From NCBI RefSeq assembly GCF_000565285.1, contig NZ_APVL01000002.1:1-64000 (forward strand): a stretch of 64,000 nt of DNA, given 5' to 3'. The notes under the pieces were generated by a model. The model worked only from the letters and a program-made list of their open reading frames with translations, ran no database searches and had not been told where the DNA came from. This stretch comes from Cytobacillus firmus DS1. GTDB lineage: Bacteria > Bacillota > Bacilli > Bacillales > Cytobacillaceae. The translations under genes were made by a program, and so were the position numbers. Each line of letters starts with the position of its first letter. The stretch's first letter is position 1. Shown here piece after piece: positions 33,985 to 42,695 of the stretch.

Positions 33985-36252
33985 ATGTCATCTGAATTTG
34001 AACACCCCGATTTTCAAAAGGAACTTCAGCGTCTTGAATTTACGAAACGCTATATTGATGTTGTGATTAAAACATCAGAATCCAGCAAAGACAAGTTTCA
34101 GGAAAATATGAAAGAAGCTTTCGAAGACGTTGACTGGCTTGAATCCAGCTTAAGTTACTCTTCACTGCTGACTAATGCCCGTTTTTTTGAAATGTCCAAA
34201 GATGAATTGATGCAGCTGAAAAAAGCAAGGAAAAAACCTTACTTTGCCAGAATTGATTTCTTAAGGGAAGATTTAAACGAAGAAGAGATACTGTACATAG
34301 GCAAAACTTCATTGTATTCAAGGGAAAATCAGGAGCAGATTATTGTTGACTGGCGTTCTCCGATAGCCAATTTATACTACGAAGGCAGGCTGGGAGAGGT
34401 TCAATACCAATCCTATGAAGAAAGCTTTACGGGACACCTGTCATTGAAAAGGCAATATATGATTGAAGACGGGATTCTGGAAGAAATACGGGATATTGAC
34501 CTCACGACCACAGACGAATTGCTTCAGGAATCACTATCCAAAAGCTCAAGCAACCGCCTCACTGAAATTATTTCAACCATACAGGAAGAACAGAACAAAA
34601 TAATACGTGCTGATCTGAATAAGCCCATCATAGTACAGGGGGCGGCAGGCAGCGGCAAGACAACGATTGCCCTGCACAGAATAAGTTATTTTATTTATCA
34701 GTACAAAGAAAATTTTGCCCCTGAACAGTTGATGATACTGGCGCCGAGCAGGCTTTTCATTGATTATATTTCAGAGGCGCTCCCTGAACTTGGGGTAGAA
34801 AGAGTCCGCCAGACAACCTATCAGGAATATGTGCTGGCATGTCTTGGCGAGAAACTGAAATTGGCGGAAGACACTAAATTAGTGAATCTGCTTGAAGACC
34901 ATGACAGTGAGGAAGTAGAACTTGCAGTCTGGGCATCATCGATTAAAGGTTCGCCTGTATTTCAAACCATTCTCACTAATTACCTCAGAGAAATATATAA
35001 TAGCTTCTGCCCCAGTGATGATTTTATGGTAGATAAATTCAGGCTTTTTGGCCGCAAGAAATTCTTCCAGCTTTTTTTAGAGGACTACAATTACCTCCCT
35101 CTTTACCGCAGGCTGGAAAAATTGAAGGCTGTGCTTCAAAACGATCTTGCAAAGAAAAAGAAAAATATCATAAAGAAAATCGAAACGTATTATGACGAGA
35201 GAATCGAAAGGGCCCTTTACAGAGGGAAAGATCCTGAAAAAAGAAGACAGTATGTTTCAGATGCGCTTGATAAAAAGGCAGCCAGACTGGAAGAATTAAA
35301 GAAAAGCTTTAGAACAGCAGTGCCTAAATACATGAAGCAATTCCCGAAAAAAAGCCTGGTCCGGTATTACAATGACCTATTTGATGATCCTGTACGTCTT
35401 TCAAGATTATCAGGCGGAAAATTGCCTGTTGACGATGCATATAAACTTTGTGAATTTTGCCGGGAGCTGTTTAGGAAAAAAGTTTATGAGAGGGAAGACT
35501 TAGCTTTAATGCTTTATCTGCAGGAAAGCCTATTTGGGATTCCCAAAGAGCTGAAGGCGAAAAATATCGTTATTGATGAAGCACAGGACTACAGCTTTAT
35601 GGAGCTTCTCTCATTAAAAAAGTCACTTGATACAGATATGTTTACACTAGTGGGGGATCTTGCCCAGGGAATTCATTCCTACAGGGGGCTTACAAGCTGG
35701 CAGGAGGTTCTGGACTATATTTTTCCCCGTGCAACATATACAGAGCTTCAGAAAAGCTATCGTACAACAGTGGAAATTATGGAAAAAGCAAATGAATTAC
35801 TTAAACTTCTCCCTTACTCATTCCCCGAGGTGGAGCCGGTCGTCCGCCATGGCAGAAATCCTGAGTTTATCAGGAGGGAAGATGGAATTGAACTGGTAAA
35901 ACAGCTTGAGAAACAGGTTGTTTCATTGAAAGAAGAAGATTATAAAACATTTGCAGTGATCGGAAAAACGATGAGAGACTGTCAGCTCATTCACAGCCTT
36001 TTTGAAAAGCATGCCAGTCTTCCTTTTAAACTGCTTGAGGAGCAGGAAAGCATCCCGAAAGATCAAATTGTGATCGTGCCATCTTACTTGGCCAAGGGAC
36101 TTGAATTTGATGCCGTTATGATTTTGTCCATGGAAGAAGAGTTTTCCAGAAATTCTGAACTTGATATTAAGTTGCTATATGTCGCCATGACACGGCCACT
36201 TCACCGATTATATTTTTATGGATTGGAACAAGGAAATTTCATAGTAGTATAA
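33985..36252 (+). CDS. helD: HelD, RNA polymerase recycling factor (UvrD-like)
   Basis: 755 residues. The N-terminal coiled-coil arm precedes the superfamily 1 motor. Walker A is GAAGSGKTTIALHR, Walker B-like is IVIDEAQDYS, and motif III-VI segments are LVGDLAQGIHSYRG and LLYVAMTRPLHRL. HelD inserts its arm into RNA polymerase and uses ATP to free stalled enzyme from DNA. Length and order match the Bacillus protein. GAAAGGAG precedes the ATG. Confidence 0.95.
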   Translation: MSSEFEHPDFQKELQRLEFTKRYIDVVIKTSESSKDKFQENMKEAFEDVDWLESSLSYSSLLTNARFFEMSKDELMQLKKARKKPYFARIDFLREDLNEEEILYIGKTSLYSRENQEQIIVDWRSPIANLYYEGRLGEVQYQSYEESFTGHLSLKRQYMIEDGILEEIRDIDLTTTDELLQESLSKSSSNRLTEIISTIQEEQNKIIRADLNKPIIVQGAAGSGKTTIALHRISYFIYQYKENFAPEQLMILAPSRLFIDYISEALPELGVERVRQTTYQEYVLACLGEKLKLAEDTKLVNLLEDHDSEEVELAVWASSIKGSPVFQTILTNYLREIYNSFCPSDDFMVDKFRLFGRKKFFQLFLEDYNYLPLYRRLEKLKAVLQNDLAKKKKNIIKKIETYYDERIERALYRGKDPEKRRQYVSDALDKKAARLEELKKSFRTAVPKYMKQFPKKSLVRYYNDLFDDPVRLSRLSGGKLPVDDAYKLCEFCRELFRKKVYEREDLALMLYLQESLFGIPKELKAKNIVIDEAQDYSFMELLSLKKSLDTDMFTLVGDLAQGIHSYRGLTSWQEVLDYIFPRATYTELQKSYRTTVEIMEKANELLKLLPYSFPEVEPVVRHGRNPEFIRREDGIELVKQLEKQVVSLKEEDYKTFAVIGKTMRDCQLIHSLFEKHASLPFKLLEEQESIPKDQIVIVPSYLAKGLEFDAVMILSMEEEFSRNSELDIKLLYVAMTRPLHRLYFYGLEQGNFIVV

Positions 36253-36255
36253 AAC

Positions 36256-36291
36256 TTCAGCAGCTGATTTGTCAGCTGCTTCTTCTTTTTG
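36256..36291 (+). terminator. Terminator of helD
   Basis: CAGCAGCTGA, TTTG, TCAGCTGCT then TTCTTCTTTTT. Confidence 0.8.
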
Positions 36292-36410
36292 AGAAAATGA
36301 TCTGTCCCTTGTTTAGGACAATTTTTTACCGGGAAAATCATTTTTACATGAGAAAAAATGGCAAAGAATGCGAAAATATAAAATCCCGGCATCTGCCGTT
36401 TATATAGATG

Positions 36411-36446
36411 GGCGATTGCTTCTCTAAGGCAATCGCTTTTATTTTG
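36411..36446 (+). terminator. Orphan terminator in the helD-aldo/keto reductase gap
   Basis: GCGATTGC and GCAATCGC form a strong stem followed by TTTTATTTT. A smaller hairpin, CGGC/GCCG, lies 25 bases upstream. No open reading frame ends here and helD already has its own terminator, so this may close a short untranslated RNA. Confidence 0.7.
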
Positions 36447-36520
36447 GAGTGTAAACAGTAGGTCTCCTTTTCCTTAAATGATAAAATGAATTAAAACATT
36501 GAAGGAGATGGTTCCATCAT

Positions 36521-37348
36521 ATGAAGGATATCAGCAGCACTTTAACCTTACATAATGGAGTTGAAATGCCTCAATTCGGGCTCGGAGTATATAAAGTCGA
36601 AAATGGATTGCAGATTGAAAATACAGTAAAAGATGCCATTGACTTAGGATACAGGCTGATTGATACTGCGGCTTTTTATGAAAATGAAGAAGGTGTTGGA
36701 AAGGCAATAAAAGAAAGCGGGGTGCCTAGAGAAGAGCTTTTCATAACGACAAAAGTATGGAATACGGCTCAGGGATATGATCAGACCCTTACTGCCTTTG
36801 ATAATAGTTTGAAAAAGATGGGGTTGGATTACATAGATTTATACCTTATCCATTGGCCGGTTAAGGGGAAATACCTTGAAACCTGGAGGGCGCTGGAAAA
36901 ACTTTATAAGGATGGCAAAGCAAGAGCCATAGGTGTTAGCAATTTTCAAATTCATCATATTAAGGACATTCTAGAGAATGCTTCTGAAAAGCCTGCAGTC
37001 AATCAGGTTGAACTGCATCCTCTTCTTTCTCAGGAAGATTTGAGGGCATTTTGCGGTGAACACAATATAAAAGTACAGGCATGGTCTCCGATTGCCAGGG
37101 GAAGAGTGCTTGAGGACAATGCCATAAAAGAAATTGCCGAAAAACACGGTAAATCAGCAGCCCAGATTATTCTAAGATGGCATCTCCAAAACGGCATAAT
37201 GGTCATTCCTAAATCTGTTAAAAAAGATAGACTAAGGGAAAACGCAGACATTTTTGATTTTGGTCTAACTGAAGATGAAATGAGACAATTGAATGCCTTA
37301 AATAATAATCATCGATTTGGAGCCGATCCGGACAATTTTGATTTTTAA
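36521..37348 (+). CDS. Aldo/keto reductase, YvgN/YtbE-like
   Basis: 275 residues of the AKR5 type. Catalytic tetrad segments: Asp in GYRLIDTAAFY with its Tyr, Lys in FITTKVW and His in YLIHWP; the cofactor-binding end is MVIPKSVKKDRLREN. Close in length and motifs to B. subtilis YvgN, a glyoxal/methylglyoxal reductase, so aldehyde detoxification with NADPH is likely. GAAGGAGATGG precedes the ATG. Monocistronic. Confidence 0.92.
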   Translation: MKDISSTLTLHNGVEMPQFGLGVYKVENGLQIENTVKDAIDLGYRLIDTAAFYENEEGVGKAIKESGVPREELFITTKVWNTAQGYDQTLTAFDNSLKKMGLDYIDLYLIHWPVKGKYLETWRALEKLYKDGKARAIGVSNFQIHHIKDILENASEKPAVNQVELHPLLSQEDLRAFCGEHNIKVQAWSPIARGRVLEDNAIKEIAEKHGKSAAQIILRWHLQNGIMVIPKSVKKDRLRENADIFDFGLTEDEMRQLNALNNNHRFGADPDNFDF

Positions 37349-37358
37349 AATCGTATTG

Positions 37359-37388
37359 CAAAAAACATCCTAACGGGTGTTTTTTTAT
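37359..37388 (+). terminator. Terminator of the aldo/keto reductase
   Basis: AAAAAACATCC, TAAC, GGGTGTTTTTTT. Confidence 0.8.
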
Positions 37389-37428
37389 TTTATAAAATTT
37401 TTCCAGAAGAATAGTTTTTAAATTTTTG

Positions 37429-37453
37429 GTTTTAGATAATGAATCCTGGGTAA
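37429..37453 (+). promoter_or_regulatory. Sigma-B promoter of the GlsB/YeaQ-type gene
   Basis: GTTTTA and GGGTAA are separated by 13 bases, a good sigma-B match, about 105 bases before the gene. General stress control suits the family. Confidence 0.6.
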
Positions 37454-37558
37454 TTTAATTGTACAAGCAGATAAGGTCACCAAAAGCTGCGCAGCTGCTG
37501 TATTAATTTCTTTATCTGAACAAAAGCTAAATTAAATTAAAAAGAGGAGTGATTTTCA

Positions 37559-37819
37559 ATGTTAAGCTTTTTATGGGCATTAATTATAGGTGGTATCATT
37601 GGTTGGTTAGCAGGTATGATCCTGGGAAGAGATATTCCAGGCGGTATTATTGGTAACATCATCGCTGGTTTCATTGGTGCATGGTTAGGTTCATTAATTC
37701 TTGGTGATTGGGGTCCAGTCGTAGCGGACTTTGCTATTATTCCTGCTTTAATTGGTGCTATCGTGCTTGTATTCATCGTAGGCTTCATCATGAAGGCTAT
37801 GCGTAAATCCCATGACTAA
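37559..37819 (+). CDS. GlsB/YeaQ/YmgE family stress membrane protein
   Basis: 86 residues of three short Gly-rich membrane helices: IIGGIIGWLAGMILGRDIPGG, GNIIAGFIGAWLGSLILG and IPALIGAIVLVFIVGFIMKA. This is the transglycosylase-associated-protein-like family found in stress regulons. A sigma-B promoter lies upstream. GAGGAGTG precedes the ATG. The function is unknown. Confidence 0.9.
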   Translation: MLSFLWALIIGGIIGWLAGMILGRDIPGGIIGNIIAGFIGAWLGSLILGDWGPVVADFAIIPALIGAIVLVFIVGFIMKAMRKSHD

Positions 37820-37831
37820 TTGAATTAGTTC

Positions 37832-37861
37832 AAAGAAGTCCCGTTTGGGGCTTCTTTTTTC
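37832..37861 (+). terminator. Terminator of the GlsB-like gene
   Basis: AAGAAGTCCC, GTTT, GGGGCTTCTTTTTT. Confidence 0.85.
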
Positions 37862-37884
37862 ATTCAGCTTTCATCTTCTTGCAT

Positions 37885-37917
37885 AAAATTTAAAGCTGCC
37901 TCAGAAAAGGCAGCTCT
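37885..37917 (-). terminator. Terminator of the pseudouridine synthase gene
   Basis: Minus-strand AGCTGCC and GGCAGCT arms around an eight-base loop, followed by TTTAAATTTT. Confidence 0.75.
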
Positions 37918-37920
37918 ATA

Positions 37921-38841
37921 TTAAAAACGATACGGGTCAATTCCTTTGAAAATCCCAGGATCATCCAGGAAAGGCGCATGACAGACTATAGTTTCCTCTA
38001 AGAATGGGTGTGGAATCTCAATTTTTACGGCGTGCAGTGCCTGCCGTGCAAAAACAGGTTTCCCGCCATATAAAGTATCCCCCGCTAGAGGATGTCCGAT
38101 ATGGCTAAGATGAACACGGATCTGGTGTGTTCTGCCTGTATCCAAACGGCATTTAATAAGTGAAAGATCTTGTTTAGGAAAGTATTCAATTAATTCATAG
38201 TTCGTTGAAGCAGGCTGGCCGCCGGGGGATACTCTTCTTCTGGTTGGGTGATGTCTGTCCCTCCCAATAGGTTCCCTGATGGTTCCTTTGTTTTTTGAAA
38301 TTCTGCCATGGCTTATAGCCAGATATGTGCGTTTAATTCTTCTTTCTTCCAGCTCTTTATCCATAATTGCCCCCGCTAGTGCATGCTTCGCAAACAATAT
38401 GGCACCGGTTGTATCACGATCAAGACGATGTATATGTTTTATGCCTCTACTTTCCCCCTGCATCTGAATATGAAAAGCTGCAGCGTTTGCGAGGGTATTC
38501 GTTTGATCAGGTGAGTTGGGATGCGTGTCCATTCCGCCCGGTTTATTTAAAACAAGCATATGGTCATCTTCAAAAAGAACATCAATCTCATAATAGGAGG
38601 GGATAACGCCTGGATCTTCATCCTGGAAAAATTGAAATTTTAATTTATCTCCTGCATGCACGGGTTTTGTCCAATTAGCAGGTTCATCATTGGATAAAAC
38701 CTGTTTTTTCATTCTCATATTGTGTGTTTGTTTTTTGGGTGCCCCCCATAATGTCCGGACAATATATTCGATTGAATGCCCTTCCCAGTGGTCAGGCACC
38801 TCTATTTCACACCATTCGCCAAACCTATGTATTTTAACCAT
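37921..38841 (-). CDS. RluA-family pseudouridine synthase
   Basis: 306 residues. The catalytic Asp is in HRLDRDTTGAILFAKH, with the downstream RluA segments ELIEYFPKQDLSLIKCRLDTGRTHQIRVHLSHIGHPLAGDTLYGG. There is no obvious S4 domain in the N-terminal 90 residues, although the region is long enough for a diverged one. It isomerises uridines in rRNA or tRNA; the target cannot be predicted from sequence alone. A monocistronic minus-strand gene. Confidence 0.9.
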   Translation of the reverse strand: MVKIHRFGEWCEIEVPDHWEGHSIEYIVRTLWGAPKKQTHNMRMKKQVLSNDEPANWTKPVHAGDKLKFQFFQDEDPGVIPSYYEIDVLFEDDHMLVLNKPGGMDTHPNSPDQTNTLANAAAFHIQMQGESRGIKHIHRLDRDTTGAILFAKHALAGAIMDKELEERRIKRTYLAISHGRISKNKGTIREPIGRDRHHPTRRRVSPGGQPASTNYELIEYFPKQDLSLIKCRLDTGRTHQIRVHLSHIGHPLAGDTLYGGKPVFARQALHAVKIEIPHPFLEETIVCHAPFLDDPGIFKGIDPYRF

Positions 38842-39182
38842 AAATTACTCCTTATCTGATTGAATAATCGTACCTTTAATACATATAAATTAATGACAAT
38901 AATATTTTAGCCTTTAAAGACAGCTGATAAAAGGAATAGTAATCTCCGAAAATTATTGTAATATTTAAAATCACCTTTTTATTTGCTGGAAATGGGGTTA
39001 TTATAGAGCTTTAGAACTAATTATAATGCATTAGACATGTGCCATCTATTTCCGGAGGAGGAATAAATACCAACAAATCCCTTCTCCATGGGTATAATTA
39101 CCACCCTAAAGGGCTTTCAGAATATGATATTCTAATGTATATATTACGAACTGATTACAAGGATTACAAAGGTGGGTTATCA
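38842..39182 (+). other. Gap upstream of yhcU with an unattached Shine-Dalgarno
   Basis: A/T-rich sequence without terminators or recognised RNA motifs. At 39053-39060 a perfect GGAGGAGG occurs in frame with yhcU, but no ATG, GTG or TTG follows at a usable distance; the next in-frame codons start with ATA. The 40-codon frame between it and the accepted yhcU start is open. Confidence 0.4.
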
Positions 39183-39581
39183 GTGAAGGTTGTATTTGCA
39201 TCAACTCCTGATCAGGAACAAAAAATTCAAGAATTAATAAGAAAATTCTATTCAAATGTGTTTCCTCTTTATTTCACAGACGATGATATAAGAGAATTTG
39301 AACAGCAGAAGATACTGCATACTTCTACCAGGCACTTTGAATACTTCGGAACATTAAAGGAGGCATATCAGGTTATAGCAGGGCTGCAGACGCTTATGGC
39401 TATTCTGGAATCACGGACACTCAGCGGTAAATATGAAACAATATTCATTAAAAATGTTCAAATACTTCAACAATTCGGTTTATCATTTCCGTTTGATTAC
39501 AGTCATTTTTGCGGAGAAAGAATGCCCCGGAATGATTTATTCAGTGTTTATGCTAAAGCCGCAAATGAAATGCTTGTATGA
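39183..39581 (+). CDS. yhcU: YhcU-like protein (DUF5365)
   Basis: 132 residues (KVVFASTPDQEQKIQELIRKFY..., then STRHFEYFGTLKEAYQVIAGLQTLM). Matches the small cytosolic YhcU family of Bacillus, function unknown. I choose GTG 39183 because family members begin at MKVVFAS and AAAGGTGGG is well spaced. The frame is open for 48 codons further upstream to GTG 39039, which would give an unusual N-terminal extension. Confidence 0.75.
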   Translation: MKVVFASTPDQEQKIQELIRKFYSNVFPLYFTDDDIREFEQQKILHTSTRHFEYFGTLKEAYQVIAGLQTLMAILESRTLSGKYETIFIKNVQILQQFGLSFPFDYSHFCGERMPRNDLFSVYAKAANEMLV

Positions 39582-39615
39582 AAAAAACGCCTGTTGCTGC
39601 AGGCGTTTTTTGGTT
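39578..39615 (+). terminator. Bidirectional terminator between yhcU and the thioredoxin-like gene
   Basis: AAAAAACGCCTG and CAGGCGTTTTTT around a six-base loop serve both converging genes. Confidence 0.92.
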
Positions 39616-40084
39616 ATTTTGAATTCTCATTGAACCATTGTTCAAAAACTTCTTTTTCCTGAGAACCGGTAATCCTGTTAACCTCTTTGCCGTCTTTGTA
39701 TTGAACGATTGTTGGAGTTTCCTTAATTCCGTAATTGTCCCAGCCGTCTTCAAATTCAAGCAGGTTGAATTGCACCAGATCAATACCCATATCTTCTGTA
39801 AGCGGAGCCACCACAGGAGTTGTCCTTTGGCAATGAGGGCATGTCGGGCTATAAAAATAAACGGTTACATCTTCATTGTTATTTAACTTTTTCTCCAATT
39901 CTTCGGGAAGGATCAGGTTTTGATAATTTGGGTCTTCAAGCTGTTTGACTGTTTCAGGATGTAGTGTATCCTTTCCATATGGATTTTTCTCTGACACTTT
40001 TTCTTCATTTTGCATTTTAGTCAAAATTCCAACTGCTGCAAATAATGCAACGATAATAGCAAGAAATATAATGACCTTTTTCAT
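39614..40084 (-). CDS. Membrane-anchored thioredoxin-like protein (CPHC)
   Basis: 156 residues: an N-terminal membrane helix (KKVIIFLAIIVALFAAVGIL), a polar linker, then a thioredoxin fold with the active site YSPTCPHCQ and the cis-Pro loop ETPTIVQYKDG. The CPHC motif is that of DsbA-like oxidants rather than CGPC thioredoxins. Its start overlaps the stop of bdbC by one base (TAATG), so the two are cotranslated: BdbC would reoxidise this protein outside the membrane, making disulfides in secreted proteins. Confidence 0.9.
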   Translation of the reverse strand: MKKVIIFLAIIVALFAAVGILTKMQNEEKVSEKNPYGKDTLHPETVKQLEDPNYQNLILPEELEKKLNNNEDVTVYFYSPTCPHCQRTTPVVAPLTEDMGIDLVQFNLLEFEDGWDNYGIKETPTIVQYKDGKEVNRITGSQEKEVFEQWFNENSK

Positions 40085-40524
40085 TATTCTGCTGCCTCCT
40101 TCGTTTTCTTCCAGACAAGATAACTGCAAATAAAAATAATTATAAAAGCTGTTAATGCTAAAAATGGAATTGTAACAAATCCCAGCCAATTAATATACTG
40201 CCCCGAACAGGGAACTCTCCCGCATGCTGCTGCATGATCAGCCATGAATGAAATCTTCTGAATGGAATAGTGGTAGATGGAAATGCCTGCTCCAACAGCA
40301 GATAACACCATTGTATATAAGCTGATGCGATAATCCTTCTTAACCACAGCCAAGCCTAGGACGACAGCAAAGGGATACATGACAATCCTCTGATACCAGC
40401 AAAGCTCGCAAGGTTCATATTGCCTGATTTCCGAAAAATAAAGGCTGCCGAACATAGCAAGAATCGAAGCTGCCCAGGCAATAAACAGCAAATTCTCCCG
40501 CCGGTCTGTTTGTGTTTTCTCCAT
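40084..40524 (-). CDS. bdbC: Disulfide oxidoreductase BdbC (DsbB family)
   Basis: 146 residues with four transmembrane helices. The first redox pair is CELCWYQR after helix 1, and the second pair lies in the outer loop CGRVPCSGQYINWLG, both typical of DsbB/BdbC. It transfers electrons from the partner thiol oxidase to the quinone pool. First gene of a two-gene operon with the CPHC protein. Confidence 0.93.
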   Translation of the reverse strand: MEKTQTDRRENLLFIAWAASILAMFGSLYFSEIRQYEPCELCWYQRIVMYPFAVVLGLAVVKKDYRISLYTMVLSAVGAGISIYHYSIQKISFMADHAAACGRVPCSGQYINWLGFVTIPFLALTAFIIIFICSYLVWKKTKEAAE

Positions 40525-40632
40525 AATAATCTCCTTATAAATATGTCCTCTAAAATTATAAAGCTATTGGACATCCCTTGTAAATCAACATGTTCAAAGG
40601 ACATACCGAAATAGGGCATTTGTAATATTGAA

Positions 40633-40802
40633 ATGGCATCAGGCAAGAAACAGGGGGAATTAAGAAAATTAAAAGAAGATATTCAATTACCTATATAGAA
40701 ATATATATGAAGGAAAAGAAGCAAAATAAGAACAAGAGGGAAATAGCTGAGAAAAATTCTGATAGTGTTATAATTGCAGTAAAAAAGGGAAAAGAAACCT
40801 GA
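40633..40802 (+). other. Remnant-like small frames in the bdbC-yhcX gap
   Basis: The 40525-40971 gap contains two short, lysine-rich frames in different phases. One is 21 codons (40633-40698, MASGKKQGELRKLKEDIQLPI). The other is 31 codons (40707-40802, MKEKKQNKNKREIAEKNSDS and on). Composition is protein-like but neither has a convincing ribosome binding site. They may be halves of one frameshifted small gene. Between these and yhcX lies the intergenic repeat at 40890. Confidence 0.3.
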
Positions 40803-40889
40803 ATATCACTGGAGAGGCTGATCTTTCGCAACAGCTCCCAGGATAATTATTACGAGAGAAAGCAAGTATAAAATCTTAACTTTGAAAAC

Positions 40890-40950
40890 TGTCTAGCGCA
40901 AGCATACCCCCTCGAGGTGTCGGGGGTGGGCAAGGCGCTTCCGCTTTTCT
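40890..40950 (+). repeat. Short copy of a common Bacillaceae intergenic repeat
   Basis: TGTCTAGCGC at the left, CCCCTCGAGGTG and GTCGGGGGTGGGCAAGGCGCTTCCGC at the right. I recall longer versions of this TGTCTAGC...CTCGAGG...CAAGGCGCTT element at many intergenic sites in Bacillus-related genomes. This copy is compressed to about 60 bases and ends just before the yhcX ribosome binding site. Confidence 0.65.
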
Positions 40951-40971
40951 AAAAAAAGGAGTGCACCACCA

Positions 40972-42510
40972 TTGACAAAGCTTGATTTAAAGAAATTTGA
41001 AAAGAAAATGATTATCAGAAATACCCGGCATTCAGATATAGATCATATTATTGCCCTTCAGGAGCTATGTTTTCCCGGCATGGTTCCCTGGAAGAAGGAT
41101 CAGCTTGAAAGCCATCTGGAAATTTTCCCTGAAGGCCAGTTTGTTGCAGAATATGACGGGGAAATCATTGGTTCCTGCTCAAGCCTTATTATAAATTTTG
41201 ATGAGTATGATGACCGTCATTCCTGGGATGATGTGACAGACAAAGGATACATAACGAACCATAATCCCGATGGTTATAATCTCTATGGAATAGAAGTAAT
41301 GGTTCATCCTGATTACCGCAGGATGAAAATCGGCCATCGCCTGTATGAAGAAAGGAAAGAGCTTGTCAGGTCTTTAAATTTAAAAAGCATCATTATAGGC
41401 GGGCGTATTCCAAACTATCATAAATACTCGAATGAAATGAACCCAAGAGAGTATGTAAACGAAGTTTCGCTCCATAAAATCTATGACCCGGTCTTGTCCT
41501 TTCAGCTGCTGAATGGATTTACCCTGATGAGGATTAATCCCAACTATTTGCCCGATGATGTGCAGTCAAATAAATATGCAACTCTGATGGAATGGAATAA
41601 TGTCGACTACAGGCCAATGAGCAAACGGTTTTATAAAACAAGCTACCCGGTCCGTATATGCGTGGTTCAATATTTAATGCGGCAAATAAAATCTTTCGAT
41701 GAATTTGCGCATCAGGTGGAATATTTTACAGATGTTGCTTCAGATTCAGGGTCCGACTTTGCCGTTTTTCCCGAGTTATTTACTGCCCAGCTGATGTCCT
41801 TTTTGGAGGAACGTTCACCAAGCCTTGCGGTCAGAAAGCTGACAGAATACACTGAGCAATACATCGAGTTATTTACGGATTTGGCAGTAAGGTATAATAT
41901 CAATATAATTGGCGGCTCTCATTTTGTTAAAGAAGATGATGATGAGATTTACAATATCGCTTACCTTTTCCGCAGGGATGGGACGATTGAAAAGCAGTAT
42001 AAGCTCCATATTACGCCAAATGAGCGTAAATGGTGGGGAATCAGCCGCGGGGATGAAGTAAAGGTATTTAATACGGACTGCGGAAAAATAGCCATTCAAA
42101 TCTGCTATGACATCGAATTCCCTGAGCTGGCGAGAATTGCGGCAGATAAAGGTGCAAAAATTATATTTACCCCTTTCTGTACCGAAGATCGCCAGGGATA
42201 TTTACGAGTGCGCTATTGTGCTCAGGCGCGGGCTGTTGAAAATCAAATATACACGGTTATTTCAGGTACGGTTGGCAATCTTCCGCAAACAGAGAATATG
42301 GATATTCAGTATGCACAATCGGCCATTTTTGCACCATCCGATTTTGAGTTTGCGAGGGATGGCATTGTGGGGGAGACAAATCCAAATATTGAAATGGTCC
42401 TGATAGGTGATGTTGATTTGGAAATCCTCCGCCGCCAGAGGCAGGATGGCACGGTGCGCCAGCTAAAAGACCGCAGGCATGATATTTACAGCATTAAATA
42501 TAAGAAGTAA
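40972..42510 (+). CDS. yhcX: GNAT acetyltransferase fused to carbon-nitrogen hydrolase, YhcX
   Basis: 512 residues with two catalytic domains. Residues about 10-200 are a GNAT domain (YGIEVMVHPDYRRMKIGHRLYEERKE, the acetyl-CoA loop). Residues about 225-500 are a nitrilase-superfamily amidohydrolase with triad Glu in FPELFTAQ, Lys in YKLHITPNE and Cys in IQICYDIEFPE. Same fusion and length as B. subtilis YhcX. TTG 40972 has AAAAGGAG upstream; a later ATG would trim about twelve residues. The substrate is unknown; an N-acylated amine or amide is a reasonable guess. Confidence 0.92.
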   Translation: MTKLDLKKFEKKMIIRNTRHSDIDHIIALQELCFPGMVPWKKDQLESHLEIFPEGQFVAEYDGEIIGSCSSLIINFDEYDDRHSWDDVTDKGYITNHNPDGYNLYGIEVMVHPDYRRMKIGHRLYEERKELVRSLNLKSIIIGGRIPNYHKYSNEMNPREYVNEVSLHKIYDPVLSFQLLNGFTLMRINPNYLPDDVQSNKYATLMEWNNVDYRPMSKRFYKTSYPVRICVVQYLMRQIKSFDEFAHQVEYFTDVASDSGSDFAVFPELFTAQLMSFLEERSPSLAVRKLTEYTEQYIELFTDLAVRYNINIIGGSHFVKEDDDEIYNIAYLFRRDGTIEKQYKLHITPNERKWWGISRGDEVKVFNTDCGKIAIQICYDIEFPELARIAADKGAKIIFTPFCTEDRQGYLRVRYCAQARAVENQIYTVISGTVGNLPQTENMDIQYAQSAIFAPSDFEFARDGIVGETNPNIEMVLIGDVDLEILRRQRQDGTVRQLKDRRHDIYSIKYKK

Positions 42511-42524
42511 TATATAGTTGCAGA

Positions 42525-42561
42525 TTGAGCGCCTTTCACCTGGCGCTCAAGTGCTTTTACC
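42525..42561 (+). terminator. Terminator of yhcX
   Basis: TTGAGCGCC and GGCGCTCAA around TTTCACCT, followed by GTGCTTTTA. Confidence 0.75.
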
Positions 42562-42695
42562 GGATAATAAAGCCTTTGACGTAGCTTGCATTAAGCCAGG
42601 GTGGAATTTGTCAAAATTCCTCGGATGTTTTTAAAAGGAAAATCCGCCTGGAACTCGAAAAGGTTATGCAGAAGCTTTTTTTAGGAGGTCATACA

